Shown: positions 1 to 9,154, numbered from the stretch's first letter. The stretch is 64,000 nucleotides of DNA from Fulvivirga ulvae (GCF_021389975.1 NZ_CP089981.1:2505501-2569500), one strand, 5' to 3'. Notes: generated from the sequence alone by a model not told the origin. Numbers and translations: made by a program.

Positions 1-677
1 TAACCAATCTGCTTCAGGATTATGGTCAGATTGATATTGTTGGTGAGGCTGCCAATGCAGACGAAGCCTTGGAAATGGTTAATAGCCTGAATCCGGATCT
101 CTTATTTCTTGATATTCAAATGCCGGGTAAAACAGGATTTGAACTACTTGAGATGCTCGATAATGTGCCTCAGGTAATTTTTACCACAGCATATGATGAA
201 TTTGCACTAAAAGCATTTGAAGTAAATGCTCTTGATTATTTATTGAAGCCAATTCAAACAGAACGTCTGAATGAAAGCATAAACAAATTACTGGCTAAAC
301 ATCAGGCGGCAAATACTTCTGGCAGGCACCCGGAAAAAAAACTTACACTTGATGATCAGGTTTTTGTAAAAGATGGAGATAAATGCTGGTTTGTTAGCCT
401 GTCCAATATCAGACTGTTTGAATCTGACGGTAACTACATTAAGGTCTACTTTGATAATAACCGTCCGATGATCCATAAGTCATTAAATGCGCTGGATGAA
501 AAGCTGGACTCAAGGCATTTTTTCAGGGCAAGCCGTAAACACATCGTCAATCTGAGTTGGGTCGAGGGGATCGAGCCATGGTTCAATGGCGGCCTTATGG
601 TAAGACTACGAGGTGGAGATAAGGTAGAGGTAAGTAGAAGGCAGGCAGCGAAGTTTAAAGAAATGATGAGCCTATGA
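1..677 (+). CDS. LytTR-family response regulator, 5' end outside the window
   Basis: This is a DNA-binding two-component response regulator whose N terminus lies before base 1; the reading frame is already open at base 3. The receiver domain shows the phospho-acceptor Asp in the LFLDIQMPG stretch (codon at 111-113) and the conserved Lys in YLLKP (codon at 246-248). After a short linker, a C-terminal LytTR domain follows, with the typical FESDGNYIKVY strand and the late RASRKHIVNL segment. In this family the LytTR domain binds DNA and the partner is usually a membrane histidine kinase of the LytS/His_kinase type, probably encoded just upstream and out of view. Its last 6 bp overlap the end of the convergent gene that follows. 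The function of the family is well established; the target genes cannot be inferred. Confidence 0.95.
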   Translation, partial: TNLLQDYGQIDIVGEAANADEALEMVNSLNPDLLFLDIQMPGKTGFELLEMLDNVPQVIFTTAYDEFALKAFEVNALDYLLKPIQTERLNESINKLLAKHQAANTSGRHPEKKLTLDDQVFVKDGDKCWFVSLSNIRLFESDGNYIKVYFDNNRPMIHKSLNALDEKLDSRHFFRASRKHIVNLSWVEGIEPWFNGGLMVRLRGGDKVEVSRRQAAKFKEMMSL

Positions 678-1067
678 CCCACCGGAGATCCTTTTAACGA
701 TCTCCATAAGCTCGGCTTCTACATTCCAGTCTCGGGCTAGTTTTAACATGGCGGTTGCTTCAAGCTCAGTTACATAACCTTTCAAACTGTTTGACTTCCA
801 TACCATGTCAATATAAAACACCCTTTTTTCAAGAGGGTAATCTCCAATGATACCATTCAAATATTCACGTGCGCGATCAAAAGAATTAAAATAATCCTTT
901 GCAATGAATTCATTAGCCCACTTTAACTCTTCCAGTCCGTCAATTTCAAGGGCAGTTTCCTGCAAATTTTGACGCTCTTTTTCATCTAATCCGTGATAGT
1001 GAAAAATTACAGATTTAAGTAGTAAATAAGCCTTCTTTTCTTCGCTGGTCATGGGGTCAATTTTCAT
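672..1067 (-). CDS. Small alpha-helical protein, unknown function (TerB-like size and pattern)
   Basis: This 131-residue protein has no signal peptide or membrane segment and is predicted from its sequence to be nearly all helix, with regularly spaced Leu, Trp and charged residues. It looks like a cytoplasmic tellurite-resistance TerB-like or similar helical-bundle protein, but I cannot assign a family with certainty. An ATG at 1067 is the natural start; a TTG two codons upstream is possible. It is the last gene of a minus-strand group behind hemW and the cyclase-family gene (31 bp gap), and it meets the LytTR gene tail to tail with a 6-bp overlap. Confidence 0.75.
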   Translation of the reverse strand: MKIDPMTSEEKKAYLLLKSVIFHYHGLDEKERQNLQETALEIDGLEELKWANEFIAKDYFNSFDRAREYLNGIIGDYPLEKRVFYIDMVWKSNSLKGYVTELEATAMLKLARDWNVEAELMEIVKRISGGS

Positions 1068-1097
1068 TAGCAAAAAAAGTAAAATAAAATTTAAAAA

Positions 1098-1853
1098 CTA
1101 ATATTCCTTAACTTTAAAAAGTACAGGTTTACTAGGGCTCGCGTCAGCTTCAAGGCTTGTGATTTGTAAATTGAGTAAGTACAACCCGTCTTGTATATCA
1201 TTGTTTACGTAAATCAGTTCTGTAATGGTGCAGTCCTTTCGGATATTACCATTCATATTCCAAAAAGCCCGGTGCGATTTAAGCTCCCCTCCATCGACCT
1301 CCCTGTCTACAGACGGTAAGTCTATGAGTAGGTGCTTTACATCCTTTTGGCATAGCAACTCTGCAATTCTGCTATCCATATAACAAGGATTGGTGCCGGA
1401 GTATTGACGATGAAGCTTTTCAATAGTATTTGGAGAGGTTCTGATAATAATAGCCTCTATACCTTCCTGAAATACGGCTTGAAAATCCTCAAAACTAATT
1501 ACCAAATCCCCATTGGGTTTTTGTGTTGGAGGGAGAGTAATAACCTGTGCGCTAAAGTGGTATCTTTTAAGGCATTTGTTTAATGTCGCTCCCTGATCAG
1601 ACGAAATGTGTCCGAAACACTCGGTATGAGTCCCGTTTCCATGTGGGGTAATAGAAATTGACTGATAATTTACACTTCCTCCCAATGCTACGCTACCAAT
1701 GAAGTCTCCTGACCGAATAGTTTCAAAATTAACCGGAGCTGCGTAATAGCAATTTGGATTATCGCTGCCCGCATTAAGGGGAATGGATATATCCAAAGGA
1801 TTAGTAAGATCCGCCTCATAGACTTTCGCATTTATAATAAAAGACGCTTTCAT
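1098..1853 (-). CDS. Cyclase/kynurenine formamidase-like metal hydrolase
   Basis: A 251-residue protein of the putative cyclase family (PF04199 type, which includes kynurenine formamidase). The diagnostic metal-binding stretch is present as HGNGTHTECFGH near residues 71-82; the usual form is HxGTHxDxPxH, so the Asp is Glu here. A second conserved region near residues 165-190 carries DLPSVDRE, matching the family's core Asp-containing loop, followed by HRAFWN. Family members hydrolyse formamides or lactam-like bonds with a divalent metal. The substrate is unknown; no tryptophan-degradation gene is next to it. Its start is 2 bp after the stop of hemW, so the two are almost certainly co-transcribed. 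Confidence 0.85.
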   Translation of the reverse strand: MKASFIINAKVYEADLTNPLDISIPLNAGSDNPNCYYAAPVNFETIRSGDFIGSVALGGSVNYQSISITPHGNGTHTECFGHISSDQGATLNKCLKRYHFSAQVITLPPTQKPNGDLVISFEDFQAVFQEGIEAIIIRTSPNTIEKLHRQYSGTNPCYMDSRIAELLCQKDVKHLLIDLPSVDREVDGGELKSHRAFWNMNGNIRKDCTITELIYVNNDIQDGLYLLNLQITSLEADASPSKPVLFKVKEY

Positions 1854-1855
1854 AT

Positions 1856-2983
1856 CTAAATTTTGAATAGGTCTGAAGATATTTTATCTGCCAGTAATAA
1901 ACCACTACGGGTTAATTTAAGATGTTTTCCGTCAATTATAGCATAACTCTTGGTGAGGAGTCTGTCCAGGTATTCCCGTTGATCAGCAAGAAGGTCATAG
2001 CTCCACTCATTTTTTAACTTTTCAAGATTTGCACCCCACTTGGTCCGTAGGGTGGTGAGTAGGTATTCATTGATCCTGTCTTCATTAGTTAGAATATCGG
2101 CTTCATACGGAATTTCAGAATGGGCAATGGCTTTCAAATATTTTGGATTATGGCTAATGTTGAACCTGCGGTTTACACCATCATAAGAATGGGCACTTGG
2201 TCCTATTCCTAAATACTTTTCTTGCTTCCAGTAGCCTGAATTATGCCTGGAATGATATCCGGGTCTGCAAAAATTGGATACCTCATATTGTTCGTACCCG
2301 GAATGAGAAAGGCGCTCCAGCAGGATTTCAAATTGAGCAGCGGAAAACTCTTCGTCAATAGGTGGAATATTCCCTTTTAACAACCAGGTGCCAAAAGTGG
2401 TTCTGGGTTCTATAGTGAGACTGTATGAGGATATATGCTCAGGCTGTAATGCCAAAGCCTGATCCAGATCCCTGTGCCAGTTTTCATGGTTATCCGCAGG
2501 AATTGCATAAATTAGGTCTATACTTATATTATCAAACCCAGATTTTCGAGCATCTTCAAAGCATTTTAATGCCTGCTGCTGGCTATGGGCCCTGTTCAGA
2601 TAATTCAAAACAGCTGGATTGAATGACTGGATACCAATACTTAACCTGTTAACCCCCGTTTGATAAAGTATCTCCAGCTTTTCCGCCGTAAGATCATCAG
2701 GATTAGCCTCAAGGGTTATTTCCGGAGATGGAGCAATAACATAATTGGCTTTAATTATATCCAAAAGTTTTTTCAATTGTTCACCTGTCAAAAGAGAAGG
2801 TGTTCCTCCTCCAAAATATATGGTGCTTATCGGATCTTGTTGAAGGTAGTCTTTCTGTAGCTTTAGTTCGGTGCACAGTGCCTCTACCATTTCCCTAACA
2901 TACTTCTGATTAGTGCTGAAATGGAAGTCACAATAATAACAAGCTTGTTTACAAAACGGAACATGTAGATATATACCAGCCAA
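1856..2983 (-). CDS. hemW: HemW-type radical SAM heme chaperone
   Basis: This 375-residue protein starts with the HemW signature: the radical SAM 4Fe-4S cysteines C11, C15 and C18 in a PFCxxxCxxCDF context, followed by the SAM-binding YFGGGTPSLL segment. Length and C-terminal HemN-like extension fit HemW, formerly annotated as oxygen-independent coproporphyrinogen III oxidase. HemW lacks oxidase activity in characterised cases and instead delivers heme to respiratory enzymes. The start codon appears to be TTG: MAGIYLHVPFC is the typical family N terminus and no ATG is available upstream. It is divergent from the Omp85-like gene, with only 41 bp between the two starts, and leads the group containing the cyclase-family gene. 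Confidence 0.93.
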   Translation of the reverse strand: MAGIYLHVPFCKQACYYCDFHFSTNQKYVREMVEALCTELKLQKDYLQQDPISTIYFGGGTPSLLTGEQLKKLLDIIKANYVIAPSPEITLEANPDDLTAEKLEILYQTGVNRLSIGIQSFNPAVLNYLNRAHSQQQALKCFEDARKSGFDNISIDLIYAIPADNHENWHRDLDQALALQPEHISSYSLTIEPRTTFGTWLLKGNIPPIDEEFSAAQFEILLERLSHSGYEQYEVSNFCRPGYHSRHNSGYWKQEKYLGIGPSAHSYDGVNRRFNISHNPKYLKAIAHSEIPYEADILTNEDRINEYLLTTLRTKWGANLEKLKNEWSYDLLADQREYLDRLLTKSYAIIDGKHLKLTRSGLLLADKISSDLFKI

Positions 2984-3024
2984 ATCGTTATAATTAAGTC
3001 AGCTTAAAATTAAATTTTATTTAT

Positions 3025-4764
3025 TTGGTAAGGAAACTAATATATAGCACTTTCTTTTTTTTATCAGCCATTAACTTATGTCACGGGCAGAATTATACAT
3101 TACAGTTTCTGGGCTCTGATAAAACACTTGACATAGTTGAAGAATTCCAGCCATTGCAACAACGGGTTACGGATTCTTTAGAGGTAATAAGTCAAACCAA
3201 TAAGTTACTTGCCAGTCTTTATTCCAGGGGTTATCTCAGGGCCGAAACCACACGAGCTAATTTCTCCAATAATGTTTTTAGAGTAGGAGTCAATGCTGGT
3301 GAGCAATATTACTGGGCTTACTTGCAGCAGGGCTCTGTGCCCGAAGTGTTACTGAGCAAAATAGGTTATAGAGAACGGTTCTATATCAACAAACCTTTTA
3401 AGTTCGGTGAGCTGGCAAGGTTATTTAACAAAATAGTCAGGCAGAGTGAAAATACCGGTTATCCTTTTGCTTCCGTGAAGCTTGATTCAATTACCGTAGT
3501 CAACAATACTATTCAGTCCGTATTAAATTATACAAGTGGTCCTTTAATCACCTATGATTCCCTTATTATTAAAGGTACAGACAAGGTCAAAATAAAATGG
3601 CTGATGAGCTATCTTGAAATGCGACCGGGTGAAGTGTTTAACCAGGGAGTGCTTGATAAAATAGCCTCAAGAATAAATAAACTTGGGTTTATAGAACTGG
3701 CTGCTCCGGTTGAGGTCACTTTTCAAAATAGTCAGGCCACTGTAATGCTAACCCTTAAAAATATCAACGCTAATCGTATTGATGGTGTAGTGGGGATTTT
3801 GCCAAATGCACAGAATGACGGTAAGCTATTGGTAACAGGACAATTCGACCTTTCCTTAACTAACCTTTTTAATAGTGGCAAGCGGCTTGACGTTGAATGG
3901 CAGAGGCTCAAACCATTGTCGCAGTTTCTGCATATTGCATACCGTCATCCTAACATGCTGGCATCACCACTACATTTAAATACCTCTTATGAACTCCTTA
4001 AGGAGGATTCTACTTTTATTAACAGAAATGCATTTATTGGATTTGATTATCAGATTTCGGCAAGCAACGTTACATTTTTTACCAGGTTGAAAACCTCAAG
4101 GTTATTAAGTACAGAAGGGCTTGAGGACATTTTAAGTCTGCCGGAAGTCAATGACTTTAACCTTAACTATTACGGTATAGGCTACGGCGCGAATAGTTTC
4201 AATGAGCAAGTAAACAGAAGATCTGGCATGAGTACATATATAGAGATAGCAGTGGGTACCAAGAAGATCAGAAAAAATGTATCATTACCTTCTGAAATAT
4301 ATGATGGGATTGAGCTCAATACAGTACAATATCAATTGGAAGGTCATTATCAATATTATTTACCAATTAGCAAGTTGCTTGTTTTTCATCAAAGAGTAAA
4401 AGGAGGTAAGATTATTAATGATCAGCTTTTCAAAAACGACCTGTTCAGATTAGGAGGTTTAAGGAGCCTGAGGGGGTTTAATGAAAACTTTTTTTTCGCT
4501 TCAGACTATCTGCTTTCCAATGTTGAGCTTCAGTTACATTTTGATGAAAACTCATCCTTGTTCGTCTTCTATGATCAATCCTATATGTATTTCGATCTTG
4601 GTGAAAATAGTATGATTGATTATCCTTTGGGGATTGGAGCAGGCATAAGTTTTGCCACTAAAGCAGGCATAGTGAGCTTGGTATATGCAGTCGGTAAATC
4701 AGAAAATCAGGAACTCAGTACTCGTCTTTCAAAATTTCATTTCGGTTATATAGCTAAATTCTGA
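3025..4764 (+). CDS. Omp85/TamA-like outer-membrane beta-barrel protein
   Basis: A 579-residue exported protein. The first 22 residues form a signal peptide ending before QNYTLQF; the start is a TTG, which is needed to include the signal. The middle (about residues 95-260) resembles POTRA-type repeats, including a clear unit around ITYDSLIIKGTDKVKIKWLMSYLEMRPGEVFNQ. The C-terminal half is rich in alternating hydrophobic strands and contains GGLRSLRGFNENFF, which carries the RGF of the loop-6 motif conserved in the Omp85 superfamily. It is shorter than BamA and may act as a TamA-like assembly factor or a two-partner exporter; which one cannot be decided here. DUF4271, hemD and the T9SS genes follow on the same strand. 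Confidence 0.85.
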   Translation: MVRKLIYSTFFFLSAINLCHGQNYTLQFLGSDKTLDIVEEFQPLQQRVTDSLEVISQTNKLLASLYSRGYLRAETTRANFSNNVFRVGVNAGEQYYWAYLQQGSVPEVLLSKIGYRERFYINKPFKFGELARLFNKIVRQSENTGYPFASVKLDSITVVNNTIQSVLNYTSGPLITYDSLIIKGTDKVKIKWLMSYLEMRPGEVFNQGVLDKIASRINKLGFIELAAPVEVTFQNSQATVMLTLKNINANRIDGVVGILPNAQNDGKLLVTGQFDLSLTNLFNSGKRLDVEWQRLKPLSQFLHIAYRHPNMLASPLHLNTSYELLKEDSTFINRNAFIGFDYQISASNVTFFTRLKTSRLLSTEGLEDILSLPEVNDFNLNYYGIGYGANSFNEQVNRRSGMSTYIEIAVGTKKIRKNVSLPSEIYDGIELNTVQYQLEGHYQYYLPISKLLVFHQRVKGGKIINDQLFKNDLFRLGGLRSLRGFNENFFFASDYLLSNVELQLHFDENSSLFVFYDQSYMYFDLGENSMIDYPLGIGAGISFATKAGIVSLVYAVGKSENQELSTRLSKFHFGYIAKF

Positions 4765-4781
4765 TAAATTGCAGCTAAATC

Positions 4782-5939
4782 TTGATAAGCGTGAGAAAAA
4801 GACTACTATATATTTATACATTTTTTTATTTGATATCTATGGTGTCCCCTTTGGAGTCTTTTGGTACAGATACAACCGTAGTGAGGGATCTGTCCCATGA
4901 CTGGTATTTTTATGATGAAGGTAGCGAAAGTTACTTTCCTTTGGTAGACAGGACCTCTTTCAGAGGTCGGACAATACATTTTGATGTAGCTCCATCAGAA
5001 TTTCACAACAGCATACTACAAGTTGGTGGTGGACAAGGGTTTTCTTTCTTTATCAATAATAGAATGATAGGAGTCATAATGAATAAGCAATCTTATGATA
5101 TTGATAGCCTTAAGCAAATCTTTGGTTCAGATAAGTGGCATTTTACAGTATATAACAAAAATCTGGACCCCTTTGCTGTATTTACACGGGTAGTACAATA
5201 TAGCAAATCAGATAAACCCCTTGCCGAAAACACAATTATTATAAAGACACGTGAATTTCATCCATTTTATAATTTCGCTATTACTGCATTGATTTTGATA
5301 TGGGCCTTTTTAGCTGCATTGTATAACTATTTCCCCAGGATGCTGTCTGATTTTTTCAAAGCAGGCAAGGCTTTTTCCTTAAGGGAAAGTGACGAAAATT
5401 TGTTTAAGAGCAGGCCATTGAATCAGATTAACCTTTTAATATATCTCTACCTTAGCTTCATGGTGGGCCTGGTATTATTGCTGATTGTTTATCAATCAGG
5501 CATTCATGTCGAAGCAGGCATATTTAACCCCGATGGCTATTGGGATAGCATGTGGAAATGGTTACAGTTATCTTTGTTAATTATGGGGTGGTTTTTTTCT
5601 AAATATTTGTTAATCAACAATATGTCGTCCCTCTTTAAGCTGGGAGGCTTTGCAGTGTCTCATTACTTCAATTATATAAGAATGAGCCTGATCATTTTTA
5701 CAGGTGCCTTACTTGTATTGGTGCTTTCCTACTTTGGATTCGGAATTTTTTCGGAAGGTTACTATGCTATATTTATCAACATTATATTGATCCTGCTAGG
5801 ATTAAGGGTGGTAATATTGTTTTTTAAATTATTGAGTTCAGCCTCATACAAAACTTTACATTTATTTTCATACCTTTGCGGCACTGAAGTAATACCGTTT
5901 GGTATTATTCTTTATTTAGGATTAAATCAACCATTCTGA
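4782..5939 (+). CDS. DUF4271-type membrane protein
   Basis: A 385-residue protein with an N-terminal signal-like hydrophobic segment, a soluble extracytoplasmic region (about residues 30-160) and a C-terminal half made of several hydrophobic helices (about residues 165-380). The arrangement and its position immediately before hemD match the Bacteroidota family DUF4271, which has no established function. The start is either TTG at 4782 or GTG at 4791; I use the first, with no strong evidence. The gap to the upstream barrel gene is 17 bp and to hemD about 24 bp, so it is probably in the same transcript. Its conserved neighbourhood with envelope and heme genes is suggestive but not proof of a role. 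Confidence 0.8.
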   Translation: MISVRKRLLYIYTFFYLISMVSPLESFGTDTTVVRDLSHDWYFYDEGSESYFPLVDRTSFRGRTIHFDVAPSEFHNSILQVGGGQGFSFFINNRMIGVIMNKQSYDIDSLKQIFGSDKWHFTVYNKNLDPFAVFTRVVQYSKSDKPLAENTIIIKTREFHPFYNFAITALILIWAFLAALYNYFPRMLSDFFKAGKAFSLRESDENLFKSRPLNQINLLIYLYLSFMVGLVLLLIVYQSGIHVEAGIFNPDGYWDSMWKWLQLSLLIMGWFFSKYLLINNMSSLFKLGGFAVSHYFNYIRMSLIIFTGALLVLVLSYFGFGIFSEGYYAIFINIILILLGLRVVILFFKLLSSASYKTLHLFSYLCGTEVIPFGIILYLGLNQPF

Positions 5940-5963
5940 TTTACTAAGAGCAAAGAGTAACTG

Positions 5964-6752
5964 TTGAGTGAAGTTATGACCGATCAAGTGAAAGATAGGA
6001 TGCGTCCAGTAAAGAGCATCCTCGTTTCTCAGCCAAAACCTAGTGATGAAAATTCGCCTTACTTTAAGTTGGCGGAAAAGTATAACCTAAAAGTAGATTT
6101 CAGGCCATTTATTCAGGTGGACCCGGTATCTATTAAAGAGTTCAGGCAGCAAAAGATTGATATCCTGAAACATACGGCTATAATTTTTACCAGTAGAAAT
6201 GCTGTTGACCATTTCTTCAAAATCTGTGAAGAAGTGAAAATAGAAATGCCAGCTGATATGAAATACTTTTGCATTTCAGAGCAAACGGCTAACTACCTGC
6301 AAAAATATATCGTCATCAGAAAGCGAAAAATTTTTACAGGACATCGTACGGCAACAGATCTGCTGGAGATATTAAAAAAGCATAAAAACGAAAAGTACTT
6401 ATTCCCATGTTCGGATATCAGGAAAAATGATATACCAGATTTCCTGAGTCAGAATGGGTTTAATTATAGTGAGGCTATTATTTATCGTACGGTAGCTAGT
6501 GATCTTTCGGATCTTGAAAATGTGTATTATGATATTCTGGCTTTCTTTAGCCCGTCTGGTATCAATTCGCTTTTAGTCAACTTCCCTGAGTTTAAGCAAA
6601 ACAATACGAGAATAGCAGCTTTTGGTCCGACAACAGCTAAGGCTGTAAAGGACGCAGATCTGATTCTGGATATAGAGGCACCATTACCAAATGCGCCCTC
6701 TATGACAGGGGCAATAGAGTTGTACATCAAGAAGGCGAATGGCATCAAATAA
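5964..6752 (+). CDS. hemD: Uroporphyrinogen-III synthase
   Basis: A 262-residue protein of the HemD fold, which cyclises hydroxymethylbilane to uroporphyrinogen III in the cytoplasm. The sequence shows the two-lobed alternation typical of the family: the first lobe begins at KSILVSQPKP, with IFTSRNAVDHF near residue 74, and the second lobe has YRTVASDL and AFFSPSGINSLL followed by AAFGPTTAKAV and APSMTGAIELYI near the C terminus. Sequence conservation in HemD is low, so the match rests on these recurring segments and on length. The start is TTG 5964 or ATG 5976. The last gene of the heme pathway here, hemH, is 29 kb away. Confidence 0.9.
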   Translation: MSEVMTDQVKDRMRPVKSILVSQPKPSDENSPYFKLAEKYNLKVDFRPFIQVDPVSIKEFRQQKIDILKHTAIIFTSRNAVDHFFKICEEVKIEMPADMKYFCISEQTANYLQKYIVIRKRKIFTGHRTATDLLEILKKHKNEKYLFPCSDIRKNDIPDFLSQNGFNYSEAIIYRTVASDLSDLENVYYDILAFFSPSGINSLLVNFPEFKQNNTRIAAFGPTTAKAVKDADLILDIEAPLPNAPSMTGAIELYIKKANGIK

Positions 6753-6868
6753 TCCGGGGTTTATTTTCCTATTTGGTAAATCATCCGGAATCTTTGTCCT
6801 TTTAACGCAAAATTCTTGAATCTATTGTCAAAAATAACTTATATTTAAGACTGCTTTTGACTATAGAT

Positions 6869-7825
6869 ATGCGAAGAGTTATTTTTTATATATGGTTAGG
6901 GGCGTTATTTTTTAGCCTTAACGCTGCAAACGCCCAACAAGATGCGCAATTTTCATTTTATATGAAAAACGCCCTTTACTATAATCCTGCTTTTGCAGGA
7001 ACAGAGGGTATTACGCAATTGACTTTGCTTCATCGTACCCAGTGGGCTGGGTATAAATCATCGTTTGATGATGGTGGGGCACCTAACACCCAGGTTTTTA
7101 GTATGACAACTCCAATCTATAGATATAGGAGTGGTTTTGGGGCGCACGTGGTTAATGATAACCTGGGACCAGTTAATAATCTTGAAGCCCAGCTTTCATA
7201 CGCTTATCATTTAGGAATTAAAAATTCCAAATTGAGTTTTGGTATCAGAGCAGGGGTATTTTCTCAATCTATAGATAAGGGGCAGTACAGGCCGATTGAT
7301 GAAGGAGATCCCGTTATCATAGAAAGCTCAGATTCTCAGGTAAGGCCTGATATGGCCCTGGGTGTATATTACCGATCTGAGAAGTATTATGCAGGCTTTA
7401 GCATGAATCATATTCTTAAGTCTGAATTCGACTTCGGAGTTGATGTGGTTAGAAATGCACTTGAGAATCATGCTTATTTAACTTTTGGTTATATATATGA
7501 AGTGAATTTTGATGTTAAATTATCACCATCATTTCTTGTACAGACCGATTTTAATGAATACAGTTTTATATTAGGCGGTATGGCTTATTATAAGGACCAG
7601 TTGTGGGGAGGCCTGTCATTTAGGCAGTCAGATGACATAAATCTTTTGTTGGGCTACAATTTTTTGAAGGATAAGTCGTTAAGTTTTGGCTACTCTTTTG
7701 GTTATGTAGTAAAAGATCAGGATGCGAAGCAACCTACAACTCATGAAGTGTTATTGAGTTATCAATTGCCTGTGAATCCTGGTAGTGGCAAAAAGGTTAT
7801 CCGCACCCCAAGATTCAGACATTAA
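6869..7825 (+). CDS. porP: PorP/SprF-family type IX secretion outer-membrane protein
   Basis: This 318-residue protein belongs to the PorP/SprF family, small outer-membrane barrel proteins that partner the T9SS trans-envelope machinery and, in SprF's case, adhesin secretion. A clean signal peptide (about residues 1-21, ending ANAQQ) is followed by the family hallmark QFSFYMKNALYYNPAFAGTEG, then repeated barrel strands and the late YNFLKDKSLSFGYSFGYV region. I choose the ATG at 6869 because the signal peptide begins there; an in-frame TTG lies 12 bp upstream. It precedes gldKLMN by about 190 bp, as porP does in Porphyromonas gingivalis. Several PorP/SprF paralogues usually exist per genome, so the symbol reflects position. 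Confidence 0.92.
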   Translation: MRRVIFYIWLGALFFSLNAANAQQDAQFSFYMKNALYYNPAFAGTEGITQLTLLHRTQWAGYKSSFDDGGAPNTQVFSMTTPIYRYRSGFGAHVVNDNLGPVNNLEAQLSYAYHLGIKNSKLSFGIRAGVFSQSIDKGQYRPIDEGDPVIIESSDSQVRPDMALGVYYRSEKYYAGFSMNHILKSEFDFGVDVVRNALENHAYLTFGYIYEVNFDVKLSPSFLVQTDFNEYSFILGGMAYYKDQLWGGLSFRQSDDINLLLGYNFLKDKSLSFGYSFGYVVKDQDAKQPTTHEVLLSYQLPVNPGSGKKVIRTPRFRH

Positions 7826-7973
7826 GAATAAAAAGATTTTGCTTTTAATAAGAATTTATTCAATTTGTAAAATATCTATATTAATAACGGTGGTTTTAAA
7901 AACTCTTATTGAAAGATTTTAAATAGAATTTTTTTTATATATTTCCACTTCAAATTTAAACAAACATGGTTGG

Positions 7974-8000
7974 CTTTAACTTAAATTAATTAAGTTAAAG
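7974..8000 (+). promoter_or_regulatory. Perfect 11-bp inverted repeat upstream of gldK
   Basis: CTTTAACTTAA (7974-7984) and its exact reverse complement TTAAGTTAAAG (7990-8000) are separated by five A/T bases. The repeat ends 18 bp before the gldK start codon. It could be an operator for a dimeric regulator or a hairpin in the gldK leader; an intrinsic terminator is less likely because no T-run follows. The symmetry is seen directly; the role is inferred. Confidence 0.5.
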
Positions 8001-8018
8001 GTTTTAAAGAAAAGTGTT

Positions 8019-9092
8019 ATGCGTAAAGTTACAAGAAGATTCCTCTACTCATTGTTGTTGTTGGCACCAGCAATATTAGGAGGTTGTGGACTCTTAGGCC
8101 TCGGTGGCGGCGGAGGAGATCAGGGCGAGCTAGTTGGTGTGCCCGGACGAGAAGGTTGGGTTATGACGCTACCTTATGGTATGGTTCCTATCCCTGCCGG
8201 TACATTTCACATGGGGCAGGCTGATGAAGATCCTGCGTCAACACAGATCAACTTCAACAAACAGATCACAATCGGGTCATTCTATATGGATGATACCGAA
8301 ATTACAAATAATGAATATCGTCAGTTCATTAATCATCTGCTCGAAGACTCTGTAAGTGTATTGGGTGAGGATAAAATCATGAGTGATTACTATCCCGATA
8401 CTACTGTTTGGGTCAGAGATTTTGCACACCACATGGGTGACCCGGTTCAGGACTACTATTACTGGCATCCCGGTTATGATGATTACCCGGTAGTGGGTGT
8501 GAACTGGGAAGCAGCAGTTTATTTCAGTAAATGGAGAACTGCATATTGGGCTGACTTCAGAAGAAGTATAGGAGAGGTGCCCATGCCTTCTTTCAGGCTT
8601 CCCAATGAGGCAGAGTGGGAATATGCTGCAAGAGGAGGAAGAGATATGGCGAAGTACCCTTGGGGTAATCCATATATAAGAAACTCAAAAGGATGTATGC
8701 TTGCCAACTTCAAACCAGGCAGAGGTAATTTCTATGACGATGGTTTTGCATATTCAGCACCAGTTGCATCTTATTTTGCGAACGACTACGGGCTTTACGA
8801 CATGGCCGGTAACGTATCGGAATGGTGTCTTGATGATTTCAGCCCTGTTTCTGTACCAACAGTCTGGGATTTGAACCCTCAATTCATCGATAAAAGAACT
8901 GATCCAAATAGTACAAAGTATGATCCGGATATCCTACCTAAGAAGGTTATACGAGGAGGCTCGTGGAAGGATGTTGCATATTATCTGGAGACAGGAACAA
9001 GGACTTTTGAGTTCAAAGATTCAGTCAGAGCATATATTGGTTTCCGTAATGCTATGACTCATTTAGGAAGATCATCAGGAACCGAATTTTAA
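8019..9092 (+). CDS. gldK: Type IX secretion lipoprotein GldK (PorK)
   Basis: A 357-residue lipoprotein with an N-terminal signal and lipobox LGGC (Cys23), then a Gly-rich linker, and a formylglycine-generating-enzyme/sulfatase-modifying-like domain (about residues 55-350). The domain shows PIPAGTFHMG, TEITNNEYRQF, PVVGVNWEAAVYFSKWR, RLPNEAEWEYAARGG, YDMAGNVSEWC and VIRGGSWKD. GldK and GldN (PorK/PorN) form the large periplasmic ring attached to the outer membrane in the T9SS. GldJ has the same fold, but placement directly before gldL identifies this one as GldK. It is the first gene of gldKLMN. Confidence 0.96.
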   Translation: MRKVTRRFLYSLLLLAPAILGGCGLLGLGGGGGDQGELVGVPGREGWVMTLPYGMVPIPAGTFHMGQADEDPASTQINFNKQITIGSFYMDDTEITNNEYRQFINHLLEDSVSVLGEDKIMSDYYPDTTVWVRDFAHHMGDPVQDYYYWHPGYDDYPVVGVNWEAAVYFSKWRTAYWADFRRSIGEVPMPSFRLPNEAEWEYAARGGRDMAKYPWGNPYIRNSKGCMLANFKPGRGNFYDDGFAYSAPVASYFANDYGLYDMAGNVSEWCLDDFSPVSVPTVWDLNPQFIDKRTDPNSTKYDPDILPKKVIRGGSWKDVAYYLETGTRTFEFKDSVRAYIGFRNAMTHLGRSSGTEF

Positions 9093-9154
9093 ATTTGATT
9101 TTTATTATCAAACACATTAAAATTAACTTTCATTAAAATTAAAACCTTAAGACA

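Noticed and set aside
5871..5878. TACCTTTG -7-like box inside the DUF4271 gene
   Set aside because: It is intragenic, lacks a -33 element, and is about 90-100 bp from hemD; chance matches are expected in coding AT-rich DNA.
8019..9092. GldJ instead of GldK
   Set aside because: GldJ shares the fold, but this gene leads gldLMN, the conserved place of gldK/porK.
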